Source of the DNA: Alkaliphilus metalliredigens QYMF
Lineage (GTDB): Bacteria; Bacillota; Clostridia; Peptostreptococcales; Natronincolaceae
Assembly (NCBI RefSeq): GCF_000016985.1
Contig: NC_009633.1
Coordinates: forward strand, 2,585,539-2,649,538
Length of the DNA stretch: 64,000 nt
Direction of reading: 5' to 3'
Every line of letters begins with the position of its first letter. Position 1 is the stretch's first letter. The notes beneath the pieces were generated by a model, which saw only the letters and a list, made by a program, of their open reading frames with translations, made no database searches and had not been told where the DNA came from. This document shows positions 33,203 to 41,562 of this stretch, one piece after another. The translations under genes and the position numbers were made by a program.

Positions 33203-33649
33203 TTATAGTTTACGCTCAACTTTTACACAAATTTCGTCTACGAAATCGTTGAATTGCCTGCAGAGTTGATTGATTTTATATAACCTATGTTCGTCTCCTC
33301 CCTGCGGAAAATCTAATATGCAAAGTACATCAGGATAAGTAAATGTTTCTTTGTTTACCTCCCAATATTCTTCTAAATTTGTAAACCAATACTCGTACAC
33401 TTTTGTAAATAAATCTAGGTCTTTCTCATCCTTTATAAGGAATAGTTTATATTCATGTTTATGTCTAAAGCTAAGCATCGAAGGGAAATTTGCTTGTGTC
33501 TCAATTCCTAGTTTTTTCTCAACTTCTTTTTCCATCTTTTCTTGCTCTTTTTCTTGCTCATAATATATACAATCATCTTCATCGGTAAATTCTTTGCCAT
33601 CATGAGCTATATATAAAGTCTTGGTTAATGTTCTAGTTATTTTTCTCAT
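33203..33649 (-). CDS. Early phage protein, unknown
   Basis: 148 residues, acidic, helical at residues 20-50 (repeated Glu/Lys/Gln), aromatic-rich in the middle (VYEYWFTNLEEYWE). No recognisable motif. GGAGAAAGCG before the ATG. Its start lies 17 bp inside the preceding small Cys-rich gene. Confidence 0.6.
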   Translation of the reverse strand: MRKITRTLTKTLYIAHDGKEFTDEDDCIYYEQEKEQEKMEKEVEKKLGIETQANFPSMLSFRHKHEYKLFLIKDEKDLDLFTKVYEYWFTNLEEYWEVNKETFTYPDVLCILDFPQGGDEHRLYKINQLCRQFNDFVDEICVKVERKL

Positions 33650-33797
33650 CGCTTTCTCCTTTCGTCATTCTTTCAAATTCTTCTCGATTAAAAGTTCTCA
33701 TTCTAGCACAAGTCATCATTTTAGATCCATAACAACTATCGTGTTGTATGCACTTCTTGCAGGTTAACGCATAAAATTTATTCTTGTCTATTCGCAT
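33633..33797 (-). CDS. Small Cys-rich phage protein
   Basis: 54 residues. Four Cys at 13, 16, 22 and 30 (LTCKKC ... DSC ... TC) suggest a small zinc knuckle. AGGAG RBS before the ATG at 33797; TAG at 33633. Overlaps the next gene by 17 bp. Function unknown; one of several mini zinc proteins in this early region. Confidence 0.65.
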   Translation of the reverse strand: MRIDKNKFYALTCKKCIQHDSCYGSKMMTCARMRTFNREEFERMTKGESDEKNN

Positions 33798-33814
33798 CGC
33801 TCATTCTCCTATTC

Positions 33815-34081
33815 TTAAAATCTTATAAAAATATCTTTTATCACTATTTCGGAATATTTTACTCTTTCGAGTTTCACATTTAAATCAATTCCAGTATTGG
33901 ACCTAAGTCTGAAATTAATCTCATTTTCTAGCAACTCTATATCTTTTTCTGTATTTAATTGATCTTTAAACGTTTCCTCGAATGTTTTTTTAATAATGCC
34001 GAGTATGCTTACTTTTTTTCTTTTATAATTTTCTTCAGCTATGATTTTTTGTATCTCACTATCAAGAAAATATTTTTTCAT
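33815..34081 (-). CDS. Small early phage protein, unknown
   Basis: 88 residues, Lys/Ile/Glu-rich, mixed helix and strand (NFRLRSNTGIDLNVKLERV). ATG at 34081 with GAGGGTG upstream; a GTG one codon earlier is possible. Overlaps the 3' end of the preceding mini-gene. No family recognised. Confidence 0.55.
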   Translation of the reverse strand: MKKYFLDSEIQKIIAEENYKRKKVSILGIIKKTFEETFKDQLNTEKDIELLENEINFRLRSNTGIDLNVKLERVKYSEIVIKDIFIRF

Positions 34082-34205
34082 CACTCACCCTCACTTTTCT
34101 TTTTTCTTCCTCCCACCAAAGAACCAACCAATACATATGTTTTAACCTTATTCTTTTTTCTTTGTTGCTTAAAAGATCTTTATAATCAATTACGTTGTTA
34201 TTCAT
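34062..34205 (-). CDS. Small early phage protein, unknown
   Basis: 47 residues, basic, with an aromatic centre (HMYWLVLWWEEEKRK). The ATG at 34205 overlaps the TGA of the upstream gene (ATGA), typical of translational coupling. Overlaps the following gene by 20 bp. Real-gene status rests on this coupling. Confidence 0.5.
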   Translation of the reverse strand: MNNNVIDYKDLLSNKEKRIRLKHMYWLVLWWEEEKRKVRVSDEKIFS

Positions 34206-34450
34206 TCGCTATCTCTTTCTGTGACTGCCTTAACTTCCCTGTACCCTTGCTTGATGCATTTGCTGGCATACTCTGCCATTTCTTCGGCATCATGACATTC
34301 TATCGTCATGTTGTTTGTTTGATTTTCGTCTTTAACATAAATCATGTATCTCATATGGCACCTCTTTTTCTTTTTTGCTTTTGAATATGCTTTTGCAAAT
34401 GTTTCGCAGTCGTATATTTTCTCACGTAGTAGGCTATTTCTTCTCATCAT
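34202..34450 (-). CDS. Small early phage protein, unknown
   Basis: 82 residues. Basic N-terminal third (KAYSKAKKKKRCHMRY), then a compact acidic domain (ECHDAEEMAEYASKCI). ATG overlaps the upstream stop. No family recognised. Confidence 0.6.
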   Translation of the reverse strand: MMRRNSLLREKIYDCETFAKAYSKAKKKKRCHMRYMIYVKDENQTNNMTIECHDAEEMAEYASKCIKQGYREVKAVTERDSE

Positions 34451-34977
34451 TCTTCGCCTTCTCCTATTATGATTTCGCCATAAGGATCAATCCCTAGCTG
34501 TCTGCATTTCTCTCTTGTCGATGTTCCACCGCCATGTCTAGTCCTACTAAGCAGCAGCCTTTGAACAATTTCAACATAACTATACCTAAACCTCGGTATC
34601 CCTTCTGTATGTTCTACATCCATAAACTCCATGTATTCCATCATGTGTGCGTGGACTTCTTCCATAAGTTGTATGCATTGTTCTACAATGTCTTTTTCCG
34701 AGTGGCTTGCAAGCTCAAGCTCTTTGATTTTGTCACTTACCGCCCCAGTAACTGCTGTCAATCCTTTTATGGCATCTTCGCTAAACTCAAAGTCTATAGG
34801 ATCTCTGTCTTTCCCGTGCTCTGTAAAGTATTCAACTTCTCCCAATACCACTAATGCCTTGATTAGACCACTTAAATAGCCTTGCTTGTAGTGCTGTGGG
34901 CTTTTATCCTCGTCAATCCAATCGATTAATTCTTGGTTGTTTAGTCTTTTTCTTAAAAGTTCGCTGTTAATTTTCAT
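34447..34977 (-). CDS. Early phage protein, helical, unknown
   Basis: 176 residues from the ATG at 34977 behind AGGAGG. Mostly helical, with a His/Met-rich stretch (EEVHAHMMEYMEFMDVEH) and a C-terminal RTRHGGGTSTREKCRQLG. No recognised catalytic motif. Confidence 0.65.
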   Translation of the reverse strand: MKINSELLRKRLNNQELIDWIDEDKSPQHYKQGYLSGLIKALVVLGEVEYFTEHGKDRDPIDFEFSEDAIKGLTAVTGAVSDKIKELELASHSEKDIVEQCIQLMEEVHAHMMEYMEFMDVEHTEGIPRFRYSYVEIVQRLLLSRTRHGGGTSTREKCRQLGIDPYGEIIIGEGEE

Positions 34978-34988
34978 TTTTGTTCCTC

Positions 34989-35171
34989 CTAGTCCATGAT
35001 CGATTTGCATCGCTGACATATCATAAAATCAACTCGTCCTACTTTTTGTGGATACAATTTATTTGCGTTTACTCCACACATCCCGCATTTTCCAGTTTTA
35101 TTTTTATTGCCTAGTTTTACTGGCGGCACTTCTTCTCTTAACAACTTTAGATATTGTTCTCTTTTATTCAT
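34989..35171 (-). CDS. Zinc-ribbon mini-protein
   Basis: 60 residues from the ATG at 35171 (GAGGAGG RBS). Two CxxC pairs, CGMCG and CQRC, about 24 residues apart define a zinc ribbon. Basic overall. Function unknown; may bind nucleic acid or host protein. Confidence 0.68.
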   Translation of the reverse strand: MNKREQYLKLLREEVPPVKLGNKNKTGKCGMCGVNANKLYPQKVGRVDFMICQRCKSIMD

Positions 35172-35404
35172 CACTCTGCCTCCTCTAGGTTTACTATGAA
35201 ACAAGCAGGATCACCCGCTTTGTTTCTCAGACAGTCTTTTGGGCAAATTGGAATTTCGTTAATGTAAATTCTTCTATTCTGTAGTGATTTAAATTCATTA
35301 ATTCTTTGCCTTTCCTTAGCACTTTGTAAGTATTCGCAAGAATTATGTCTTGAAAAAATCCCCTTGTTTATTCCGCTTATCTTTGCGTATTTGCACACTT
35401 TCAT
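35171..35404 (-). CDS. Cys-rich phage protein, unknown
   Basis: 77 residues with five Cys (4, 23, 54, 58, 68) and one His, in a CxxxC plus distant Cys arrangement (ICPKDCLRN). Possible metal-binding fold. Overlaps the next gene by one base. Confidence 0.6.
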   Translation of the reverse strand: MKVCKYAKISGINKGIFSRHNSCEYLQSAKERQRINEFKSLQNRRIYINEIPICPKDCLRNKAGDPACFIVNLEEAE

Positions 35405-35701
35405 CTACTCTATATCCACCTTTACCTCTTTGACATCTACATCCACTCCGCACTTGGCCATTAGGTATATAAAGTTCTCGACCGACATTTTCACCAACTC
35501 TATATCGTCTTTTAGATATGATATGCTCTCTGCTTTTAGTCCAGCTATACGTCTGTTATTGTTTTTTGGACTCTTGGGTCTTTTGTTTGTGAATGTTATA
35601 AATTCGATTCCAGCTTTTGGCATTGGGCCATTTGAATAGTTGTTCCAGATGTCCACTAGTTTTTTAGTTTTTGCTGGATAAGACTTTATCTCGACTTCCA
35701 T
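35405..35701 (-). CDS. Small early phage protein, unknown
   Basis: 98 residues from the ATG at 35701 (AAGGTGAC RBS; GTG 35710 is possible). Lys-rich, mixed alpha/beta, ending VDVDVKEVKVDIE. No family recognised. Directly abuts the next gene. Confidence 0.6.
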   Translation of the reverse strand: MEVEIKSYPAKTKKLVDIWNNYSNGPMPKAGIEFITFTNKRPKSPKNNNRRIAGLKAESISYLKDDIELVKMSVENFIYLMAKCGVDVDVKEVKVDIE

Positions 35702-35706
35702 TTTTG

Positions 35707-35919
35707 TCACCTTGGATCACTCTCCTTGTTTTTCATATGCTTTTCCCATGGTGTTACTATCATTCGCTCGTTCTCTTCATCTACCGTTAGATTATGGAAT
35801 GTTTTGCACTTTGGACAGCTCCCACTACCCATGTCTGGCATTCCAAACCCTTCCTGGAAGATTGATTTGCATGCCCAGAACTCATAGCCACATATAGGAC
35901 ATTTACAGCCTTTACTCAT
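35707..35919 (-). CDS. Zinc-ribbon mini-protein
   Basis: 70 residues. CPIC at 7-10 and CPKC near 35-38 form a rubredoxin-like knuckle pair; an extra Cys lies at 17. Similar in style to the zinc-ribbon genes at 34989 and 36446. Function unknown. Confidence 0.68.
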   Translation of the reverse strand: MSKGCKCPICGYEFWACKSIFQEGFGMPDMGSGSCPKCKTFHNLTVDEENERMIVTPWEKHMKNKESDPR

Positions 35920-35935
35920 TGTTTTTCCTACTTTC

Positions 35936-36430
35936 TTACTTAATCATTTTTAAATCACGTAGTATTCTCTTCCTAAGCTGTTCATCATCTTCTCCATCAT
36001 GCCTCTCCTGGTAAATCAATTCAGCTAAGCAATCCAATTCACGATCACGTGCTATTGTCAATTTATCTAGCATTCCTTTTTTAATTTCATCCGATTCTTC
36101 TATAATTGTGTGTAGTTTATAATTGTGTCTTTTGGTTGTATCCAATTCTCTTTTTAAGCCTTCAATTTCTTGCTCTCTAATCATTGCTAATTGCTTGTAT
36201 CGTTCGAGTTCGCTTGATAAGGTAGTTTTTTCAGCTGTTATTATGTTTAAATTCTCAATGAGTTTTTCTTCGTGATCTCTTAGTTGAGTGTTGCTAAGGG
36301 CAAGTTCTCTGATTCTTTCCTGTTGAGTGTTTATTCTATCTTCTTTATCCTTCATTTGAGTAAGATGTAAAAACGTGTTGATTTCTTCTGGCAGACCGGT
36401 AATTTCAAATTTATCATTTTTGTATTTCAC
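35936..36430 (-). CDS. Coiled-coil early phage protein
   Basis: 164 residues, almost wholly heptad-repeat coiled coil from residue 25 to 140 (QQERIRELALSNTQLRDHEE). Short N-terminal beta segment (KFEITGLPEEI). No catalytic motif. Possibly a scaffold or a regulator of DNA metabolism. Confidence 0.65.
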   Translation of the reverse strand: MKYKNDKFEITGLPEEINTFLHLTQMKDKEDRINTQQERIRELALSNTQLRDHEEKLIENLNIITAEKTTLSSELERYKQLAMIREQEIEGLKRELDTTKRHNYKLHTIIEESDEIKKGMLDKLTIARDRELDCLAELIYQERHDGEDDEQLRKRILRDLKMIK

Positions 36431-36445
36431 TTACTCCACCTCCTG

Positions 36446-36598
36446 TTAATTTACTTTCTTTTGGTACAGCCCTTTAAATATGCCCTCTTTGCTATAGATC
36501 CTACCGCAGTCTACACAAACTACGGCTTTATGCACCCGACCTTTCTTGTTTACTATAGTTACCTCCACCATATCTCCGTAACATCTATAACAATGCAT
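36446..36598 (-). CDS. Zinc-ribbon mini-protein
   Basis: 50 residues. CYRC at 3-6 and CVDC at 28-31 form a clean zinc ribbon. ATG at 36598 with AAGGGTGAT upstream; TAA at 36446. Third zinc ribbon in 1.7 kb. Confidence 0.68.
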   Translation of the reverse strand: MHCYRCYGDMVEVTIVNKKGRVHKAVVCVDCGRIYSKEGIFKGLYQKKVN

Positions 36599-36609
36599 CT
36601 AATCACCCT

Positions 36610-36714
36610 TTATTTTCGACCTCCGTATCTATCCATCATATAGTTGAGTATGAATGCCATGCTTACCCAACTAACAATCGACCCCAATAACATTCCCGCT
36701 ACAAAATTAACCAC
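36610..36714 (-). CDS. Single-TM phage micropeptide
   Basis: 34 residues from a GTG at 36714 with GGAGGGAG upstream. A hydrophobic helix (FVAGMLLGSIVSWVSMAFIL) then MMDRYGGRK, giving a positive-inside C-terminus. One of two adjacent membrane micropeptides. Too short for firm proof; the strong RBS supports it. Confidence 0.5.
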   Translation of the reverse strand: MVNFVAGMLLGSIVSWVSMAFILNYMMDRYGGRK

Positions 36715-36721
36715 TATATTA

Positions 36722-36844
36722 TCACTCCCTCCAGATTATCCACATGACGATTCTGCATAAAATAATTCCTGCCGACCCCACTGCTAGCATTAGCACAAAC
36801 ATTATCAATCCTAATTGTAGTAATCCTGCAATGCTAAATTCCAT
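36722..36844 (-). CDS. Single-TM phage micropeptide
   Basis: 40 residues from the ATG at 36844 with GGAGG upstream. One hydrophobic helix (LIMFVLMLAVGSAGIIL), then CRIVMWIIWRE. Starts 1 bp before the end of the MazG-like gene. Paired with the similar peptide at 36610. Confidence 0.52.
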   Translation of the reverse strand: MEFSIAGLLQLGLIMFVLMLAVGSAGIILCRIVMWIIWRE

Positions 36845-36845
36845 T

Positions 36846-37328
36846 TCACTGGTCCTCCAATCTTTCAGCCAACCTCTCTAGCTTATATATCTTGTTATCT
36901 CTTACCAGACCCTCTATTTCAAACAGAAGTTTCATCTGCTCCAACATTATCTCGACGTCCGCTATTTCTTCTGCTATGTTTCCAGTGACCTTCTCCCCTC
37001 TAAGCACCTTGCATAGTTCCTTTTGCAATTCAGCCATCTCTTCAAATACCATTGTTATTTGTGCCTCTTGGCCCCATGTCACTAAAGCTTTTTTATAAAC
37101 CTCTATTTTATTTATCAACCTCTCTTGTTTTAACCAGGCTATACACTCTTCTTCTGTTCTAAAATCTTCTGCCCATGCGTCTCCTGTCGAATTGTCTACC
37201 CCTACATAGCACATGGTACAATTTGTTTTGGTGCTATCTATTTTGATTCCAACTGCATAAAATAATCCTATGGGTTCTCTGTTATCTATAATTTCCGATA
37301 TATGTTTTAGTCGGACTTTCTTAATCAT
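36846..37328 (-). CDS. MazG-like nucleotide pyrophosphohydrolase domain protein
   Basis: 160 residues from the ATG at 37328 (GGAGG RBS). The C-terminal half has the MazG-type metal motif: MVFEEMAELQKELC ... NIAEEIADVEIML, that is EExxE plus ExxD. It hydrolyses (d)NTPs to NMP and PPi in known members; phage copies are proposed to blunt (p)ppGpp or damaged nucleotides. The N-terminal ~85 residues are a separate small domain with CTMCYVG. Confidence 0.83.
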   Translation of the reverse strand: MIKKVRLKHISEIIDNREPIGLFYAVGIKIDSTKTNCTMCYVGVDNSTGDAWAEDFRTEEECIAWLKQERLINKIEVYKKALVTWGQEAQITMVFEEMAELQKELCKVLRGEKVTGNIAEEIADVEIMLEQMKLLFEIEGLVRDNKIYKLERLAERLEDQ

Positions 37329-37360
37329 TCTCACAGCCTCCTTTATCCATTTCGAGTTTC

Positions 37361-37579
37361 CTACTTGTAATTTTTATTGGTCCGATTATCCTTCAGCTCT
37401 ATCCTGCATAGCAGCTCTAAATCTCTTTCTTTTAACATGTTTTTGATCTCCTGGATCGTGTCATGCACTTGTTTGTTTCTAGCTTTTTCATTAGCCTTTT
37501 CTGCTATATTTTCACTTTCTATAACCTTGGCTAAAGTCGGATCGTAGCACCCAGATGCATTCTTCCAATACTTTTCCAT
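37361..37579 (-). CDS. Small early phage protein, unknown
   Basis: 72 residues, helical, charged (ENIAEKANEKARNKQVHDTI). AGGAGGGG RBS. No family recognised. Confidence 0.58.
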   Translation of the reverse strand: MEKYWKNASGCYDPTLAKVIESENIAEKANEKARNKQVHDTIQEIKNMLKERDLELLCRIELKDNRTNKNYK

Positions 37580-37590
37580 GTCAACCCCTC

Positions 37591-38001
37591 CTACTTAACA
37601 ATTTTTAGATTCAGCTCTGGGTACATGTATTCAAATAGTTTTTGTTTTATTTTAAAGACTTGAGTCTCCACTCCTTTTACATCAACTACTTCTGTAGTGC
37701 CATCATTATTCACTATCACAAAGTCAGCCACATAATTTATTGACCTAAAAGTAGTACCGTTCTTTTTGAAAGTTGGCAACAACTCATACCTTTGCTGTAT
37801 TCCAAAGTCCTTTATTTCTCCTGCTTGCTTGAGTAATTTGAGTTGGTGGTAGTAATCCGCCTCTTTCTTGCTGTCAAATTCTATGGCATCAACAGTCGTC
37901 TTTTTATTGTTGTACTTGCTTTTTCTTTGACTTTGTGGTTCTATTGGTAGCCCTTTTTTCTTTTTCATGAACTCCTTGTACTGTTCTTCTGTCCATCTCA
38001 T
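37591..38001 (-). CDS. DUF1064 protein, PD-(D/E)XK nuclease-like
   Basis: 136 residues from the ATG at 38001 with GGGGGGAG. Pattern FDSKKEADYYHQLKLL, then Y(V)ADFVIVNNDGTTEVVDVKG ... KIKQKLFEYMYPEL: E, D and DxK positions match a PD-(D/E)XK active site. DUF1064 genes lie in the replication region of Gram-positive phages and may resolve junctions (inference). Confidence 0.83.
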   Translation of the reverse strand: MRWTEEQYKEFMKKKKGLPIEPQSQRKSKYNNKKTTVDAIEFDSKKEADYYHQLKLLKQAGEIKDFGIQQRYELLPTFKKNGTTFRSINYVADFVIVNNDGTTEVVDVKGVETQVFKIKQKLFEYMYPELNLKIVK

Positions 38002-38098
38002 CGTGCTCCCCCCTAGCTCTTTCCATTGCCTCATAATATTTCAATCCTGGATTAGTTCTAATTAATTCAGCTGCTCTTTCTATAATTTTATTGGCCAT
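37904..38098 (-). CDS. Small phage protein overlapping the DUF1064 gene
   Basis: 64 residues with ERAAELIRTNPGLKYYEAMERA, a recurrent small protein of clostridial phages in my recollection. GGCGGAAAAGCT before the ATG. The last 98 bp lie inside the DUF1064 gene in another frame; the basic C-terminus is probably a consequence of the overlap. Confidence 0.5.
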   Translation of the reverse strand: MANKIIERAAELIRTNPGLKYYEAMERARGEHDEMDRRTVQGVHEKEKRATNRTTKSKKKQVQQ

Positions 38099-38120
38099 AG
38101 CTTTTCCGCCCCTTTTTGAT

Positions 38121-38915
38121 CTATTCTTTTACCTTAGATTTTCTCTCGCTTATTTTAGAATAAATATCTGCTAATATGACTCCTGTTCTCGTTAGGTCAG
38201 CATCTGATTGTATTAAATTGTTTCTGTTCATTACCAATAATTGTTTTCTGGATACTAGGACTAAGTTACTTGTGTCAAAATTTCTTTTGTCTCCATCGCC
38301 AAATATCACTGCATGATTGTCCGGTACAGGTCCATTATGTTCTTCCCATATTAATACATGTTTTAATTTCCAATTCTTATTGAGGTGTCCATCTTGGATC
38401 TTTACGTAGATGTATCCGTCTTTTGAGTCAATCCTCTCGGTTCCTATCGGTACCCTGTTGTATGGTTTATTGCCTTTTTTAAACTGAGTTTCAGCTCCTC
38501 CTGTTACTACTCCCTTCAATCCTTTGTTCCAGGTTTTATGGCCTCTTTCAAACTTTCCGTCCAATCCGCTATTGATGCTGTTATTGCCATAGTGCGACTT
38601 TATTTGCTTGTGAGTGTAGCTTTTTCCAAAGGTTTTGTTTAGTAGCTCCGCCATATCTTTTGGTCCTACACCTGCATGGTTCTCATTGATAAATTTCCTT
38701 ATTTCCTCCGGATATAGCTTTGTAGGCCTTCCGGCTGGCAACCCGAGCGGTGTTCCGCTTTTTAATTTATGGTTTGATTTGTAAGACTTCATTTTTGATT
38801 CTGTAAAATCAGTTCCAAACTTAGCATTTACAAGTTCCACTAATTCTTTTGTAGTAGTTCCAGAAACATTGTTTTTGATAAATTCCTTCACTTCTTTGGG
38901 ATGCCTTTTCATCAT
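38121..38915 (-). CDS. HNH homing-type endonuclease
   Basis: 264 residues. Tandem N-terminal helical repeats (two copies of the KMKSYKSNHKL / QIKSHYGNNSI type) bind DNA. The C-terminal HNH_3-like domain shows GYIYVKIQDGHL, LKHVLIWEEHNGPVP, HAVIFGDGDKRNF and DTSNLVLVSR. Free-standing endonucleases of this kind spread by cutting related phages. Its ATG overlaps the upstream stop. Confidence 0.88.
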   Translation of the reverse strand: MMKRHPKEVKEFIKNNVSGTTTKELVELVNAKFGTDFTESKMKSYKSNHKLKSGTPLGLPAGRPTKLYPEEIRKFINENHAGVGPKDMAELLNKTFGKSYTHKQIKSHYGNNSINSGLDGKFERGHKTWNKGLKGVVTGGAETQFKKGNKPYNRVPIGTERIDSKDGYIYVKIQDGHLNKNWKLKHVLIWEEHNGPVPDNHAVIFGDGDKRNFDTSNLVLVSRKQLLVMNRNNLIQSDADLTRTGVILADIYSKISERKSKVKE

Positions 38916-39145
38916 TCCCCCTCCAGCATTTTAGGCAGGTTTTTATCCGCATCATAAGCATCTTTCATGAATTTCTGCCCTTGTAATACCAAGTTTGCAT
39001 TTTCAACAATCTTTGCCGCAACATCTGTAACTGCTTTCGCTCTTGTTATTTCCTCTTTTAGATCCTCGCCTTTTATATCCTCATCGCTTAACCTTTCTAG
39101 TTGAGCGAATAAATGGTCATTCAAATCTCCAAGTGTGTTTTTCAT
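38912..39145 (-). CDS. Small helical phage protein, unknown
   Basis: 77 residues from the ATG at 39145, all helix with AKAVTDVAAKIVENANLVLQ in the middle. Lies between the helicase loader and HNH endonuclease, overlapping both by 1-4 bp. This type is common in phage replication regions; no function is known. Confidence 0.65.
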   Translation of the reverse strand: MKNTLGDLNDHLFAQLERLSDEDIKGEDLKEEITRAKAVTDVAAKIVENANLVLQGQKFMKDAYDADKNLPKMLEGE

Positions 39146-40122
39146 CAAGATCGCTCCTTTCTTCTGTCTTTTCCGTTCATGGTTATTCCCATGGTCATTT
39201 CGTGGAGCCTGCTCACTATAGCTCCTGCAGTTTCGTAATTGCTTTTCCTGGCTAGCCTGTCCACTAGTTTTTCGTCATCGTAGTTTGTTGTTACTATGGT
39301 CGGCAGGCACCTTTCGTACCTGTCGTTTATAATGTCGTATAGCATCGTTGCCGCCCAATCGCTGCAATATTCTTTCCCTAAATCATCTATTACCAAGAGA
39401 TCTACCTCTTTATAAACCTGCAGTATTTGATATTCACTGACGTTCCTATCTTTGTCATACGTTTTTCTTATCTGTGCCAGCAAGTCTATTGCTGTCATGC
39501 ATATTACTGGAGTTCCTTTATTTATTAGGTCTAGTGCTATCGATACCGCAAGATGTGTTTTTCCTGTTCCAAATCCTCCAGAGAAATATATCCCTTCGCC
39601 TGTTTCTTTAAATCTCTGGAAGTTTTCTGCATAAAGTTTTGAGTTTCTATATGCATCTTTATTACCTTGATCTATCTCATAATTTTTAAAGGTTCTGTTT
39701 TGAAATCTCTTTTTGATTCCGCTGTTTCCTAGTAGCCTTTCTATTCTTTCTCTCTTTTTTCTACTCTCTTCTTCTAGTCGTTCTCTTTCCGCTATTTCCT
39801 TTTTTTTGTTGTCGTACCTTTCCCAGTAGTCCGTAGCTTTATTGCATGTGCACCTCTCGTGACTTATCCAGGCTACCACCCTGTCCATCATCGGCATTAC
39901 TACACCCTTCTGATATAAGTCTTTTCCGCAATATTTACATCGCTTTGGTGGTTCTGGATCCTTTGAATATTTGTAGCCTCTTTCCTGGATTTCTTTTGAT
40001 GTGAATATAGTGTCCTGGTTACTCTGTTTCTCCTGGGATTCTGAATCCTCGCATTCCGCTTGATTTATTTTGTGGTGTTGGTTCTGGTTGTACAGGCCTA
40101 TTATGTTGCTTATCGCCTCCAC
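39145..40122 (-). CDS. DnaC-like helicase loader (AAA+)
   Basis: 325 residues if started at the GTG at 40122 (AGGAG upstream), which overlaps the preceding gene by 104 bp. A zinc knuckle CKYC ... CTC near residues 60-95 precedes the AAA+ core: Walker A FGTGKTHLAV, Walker B LLVIDDLGKEY, sensor IVTTNY. It loads the replicative helicase on the phage origin together with the DnaD-like protein upstream. A later start is possible. Confidence 0.93.
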   Translation of the reverse strand: MEAISNIIGLYNQNQHHKINQAECEDSESQEKQSNQDTIFTSKEIQERGYKYSKDPEPPKRCKYCGKDLYQKGVVMPMMDRVVAWISHERCTCNKATDYWERYDNKKKEIAERERLEEESRKKRERIERLLGNSGIKKRFQNRTFKNYEIDQGNKDAYRNSKLYAENFQRFKETGEGIYFSGGFGTGKTHLAVSIALDLINKGTPVICMTAIDLLAQIRKTYDKDRNVSEYQILQVYKEVDLLVIDDLGKEYCSDWAATMLYDIINDRYERCLPTIVTTNYDDEKLVDRLARKSNYETAGAIVSRLHEMTMGITMNGKDRRKERS

Positions 40123-40822
40123 TCTTCATCATCTCCTCTCGCCTTTTTTCATTTTCCTGGTATTGCGTTAATGTTTTGATCCCATCGTTGAACCAGTTCC
40201 TCATGATGCCTTTCGCATATCTCCATTTGTCGGATGGTTTTTTGTTTTGCAGCTCCCTTTCAGAGATGTCTATGGCCTCCATGAGCAATTGATCTTCCAT
40301 TCCGTCATTAAGGTAAGTTTTTATGTTTTCTATGTCCATTGGACTTGGCATCATAATTAAGGTTTGCATTTTTCTATAAATGTTCATCTGCGGCAATTCT
40401 TCTTTTTGAGGTTTTGCATTTGGGGGGGTAGGGGTTTGTTTATCTGTATCTTCTGTATTGATATCTGGATCATCTAGTTGCTCTTCTACTTCCTCCGAGC
40501 AATAGTTTTCTACGAAAGGTATTATCCTGTATTGTGCTGCTTTGCTGCCTTTTCCAGGGAGCACCTCTATTCTCCCTAGCTTTACAAGTTTGTCTCTCGC
40601 AGCATATATTGCATCTCTTTTGAGCCCTGTTTTCGATTCTAATGTTGAGATTGGTGTTGATATCCACTTCACCCATCTAGCTGTACATGCTAGATGCATC
40701 AGTGTGTGCCACAACAATATCTCTTTTGCTTTTAGATGATTGGTCTCTTTCCAGATATAAAATTGTCCTATTTCGATTTCCACATTCAGTTTCTGCCTCT
40801 CTTGCATACCCTCAACCCCCAT
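40019..40822 (-). CDS. DnaD-like replication initiation protein
   Basis: 267 residues. The N-terminal winged helix (STPISTLESKTGLKRDAIY) is followed by a DnaB_2/DnaD-type domain with KWRYAKGIMRNWFNDG and a disordered tail. Start ATG at 40822 overlaps the upstream stop (TAATG); ATG 40807 has a similar RBS. It likely binds the phage origin and recruits the loader. Confidence 0.87.
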   Translation of the reverse strand: MGVEGMQERQKLNVEIEIGQFYIWKETNHLKAKEILLWHTLMHLACTARWVKWISTPISTLESKTGLKRDAIYAARDKLVKLGRIEVLPGKGSKAAQYRIIPFVENYCSEEVEEQLDDPDINTEDTDKQTPTPPNAKPQKEELPQMNIYRKMQTLIMMPSPMDIENIKTYLNDGMEDQLLMEAIDISERELQNKKPSDKWRYAKGIMRNWFNDGIKTLTQYQENEKRREEMMKSGGDKQHNRPVQPEPTPQNKSSGMRGFRIPGETE

Positions 40823-41562
40823 TAGAACACTTTCTTGCTGATATCTATTTCTAGTCCTTTACTTCCTATATAAACCGGCCTACCTGTAGACCTCTCTATT
40901 TCTTCTTTGAATAAATTCTTGTCACTGTTTTGGCTACTTAAGTGTATCAGTACAATATTTTTGGTATTGCTCAAGTCGCTACTTCTTAAAAATTCTTTTA
41001 CATTTTCTAGTTCAAAGTGAGATTTTGTTATTCTGTTTTTTAGACATTCCAGGACCAAGCCTTTTTCGATATTCTGTTGTAAGATTTCTTTTTTGTAGTT
41101 GCACTCGACCATTATATGGTCCAGTCCTTTAAATTTATACTTACAGTAGTAGGAGTCTGTTATAAATAATAACTTTCCCATGTCTTGATGCTGGATCAAG
41201 AACCCTAGCGGTTCCTCTGCATCGTGCTGTGTATCGAATGGGAGTATTGTAAATCCCCCCACCCTTATTTTTTCTTGTGCCTTTATAGCTTTTAATCTAT
41301 AGCTTTCTTTTAATCCTAGTGCTTGCATTGTTCCGTTGCTGGTGTACACATCTATCCCGTTTTTGTTTAGTTGTTCTATACTTTTGCTGTGATCCTTATG
41401 TTCGTGAGTTACAAGGCAACCCACGACTTTTATTGTTTCATAACCAAGGCCCTCCTGGATTTTCTTGAATGTCAATCCACATTCCAAGATTAACGTTTCC
41501 TCTTTATTTTCTAGCAAGTAGCAGTTTCCAGAGCTGCTACTTGCTATCACCTTGAGTCTCAT
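40822..41562 (-). CDS. Metallo-beta-lactamase-fold hydrolase (YycJ/WalJ-like)
   Basis: 246 residues. The metal-binding motif HEHKDH at 53-58, then DTQHDAEEPLGF, FITDS and a late HLS. The closest style is YycJ/WalJ-type proteins, thought to act on DNA ends. It lies between Bet and DnaD in a recombination block, suggesting a nuclease partner for annealing. Confidence 0.87.
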   Translation of the reverse strand: MRLKVIASSSSGNCYLLENKEETLILECGLTFKKIQEGLGYETIKVVGCLVTHEHKDHSKSIEQLNKNGIDVYTSNGTMQALGLKESYRLKAIKAQEKIRVGGFTILPFDTQHDAEEPLGFLIQHQDMGKLLFITDSYYCKYKFKGLDHIMVECNYKKEILQQNIEKGLVLECLKNRITKSHFELENVKEFLRSSDLSNTKNIVLIHLSSQNSDKNLFKEEIERSTGRPVYIGSKGLEIDISKKVF

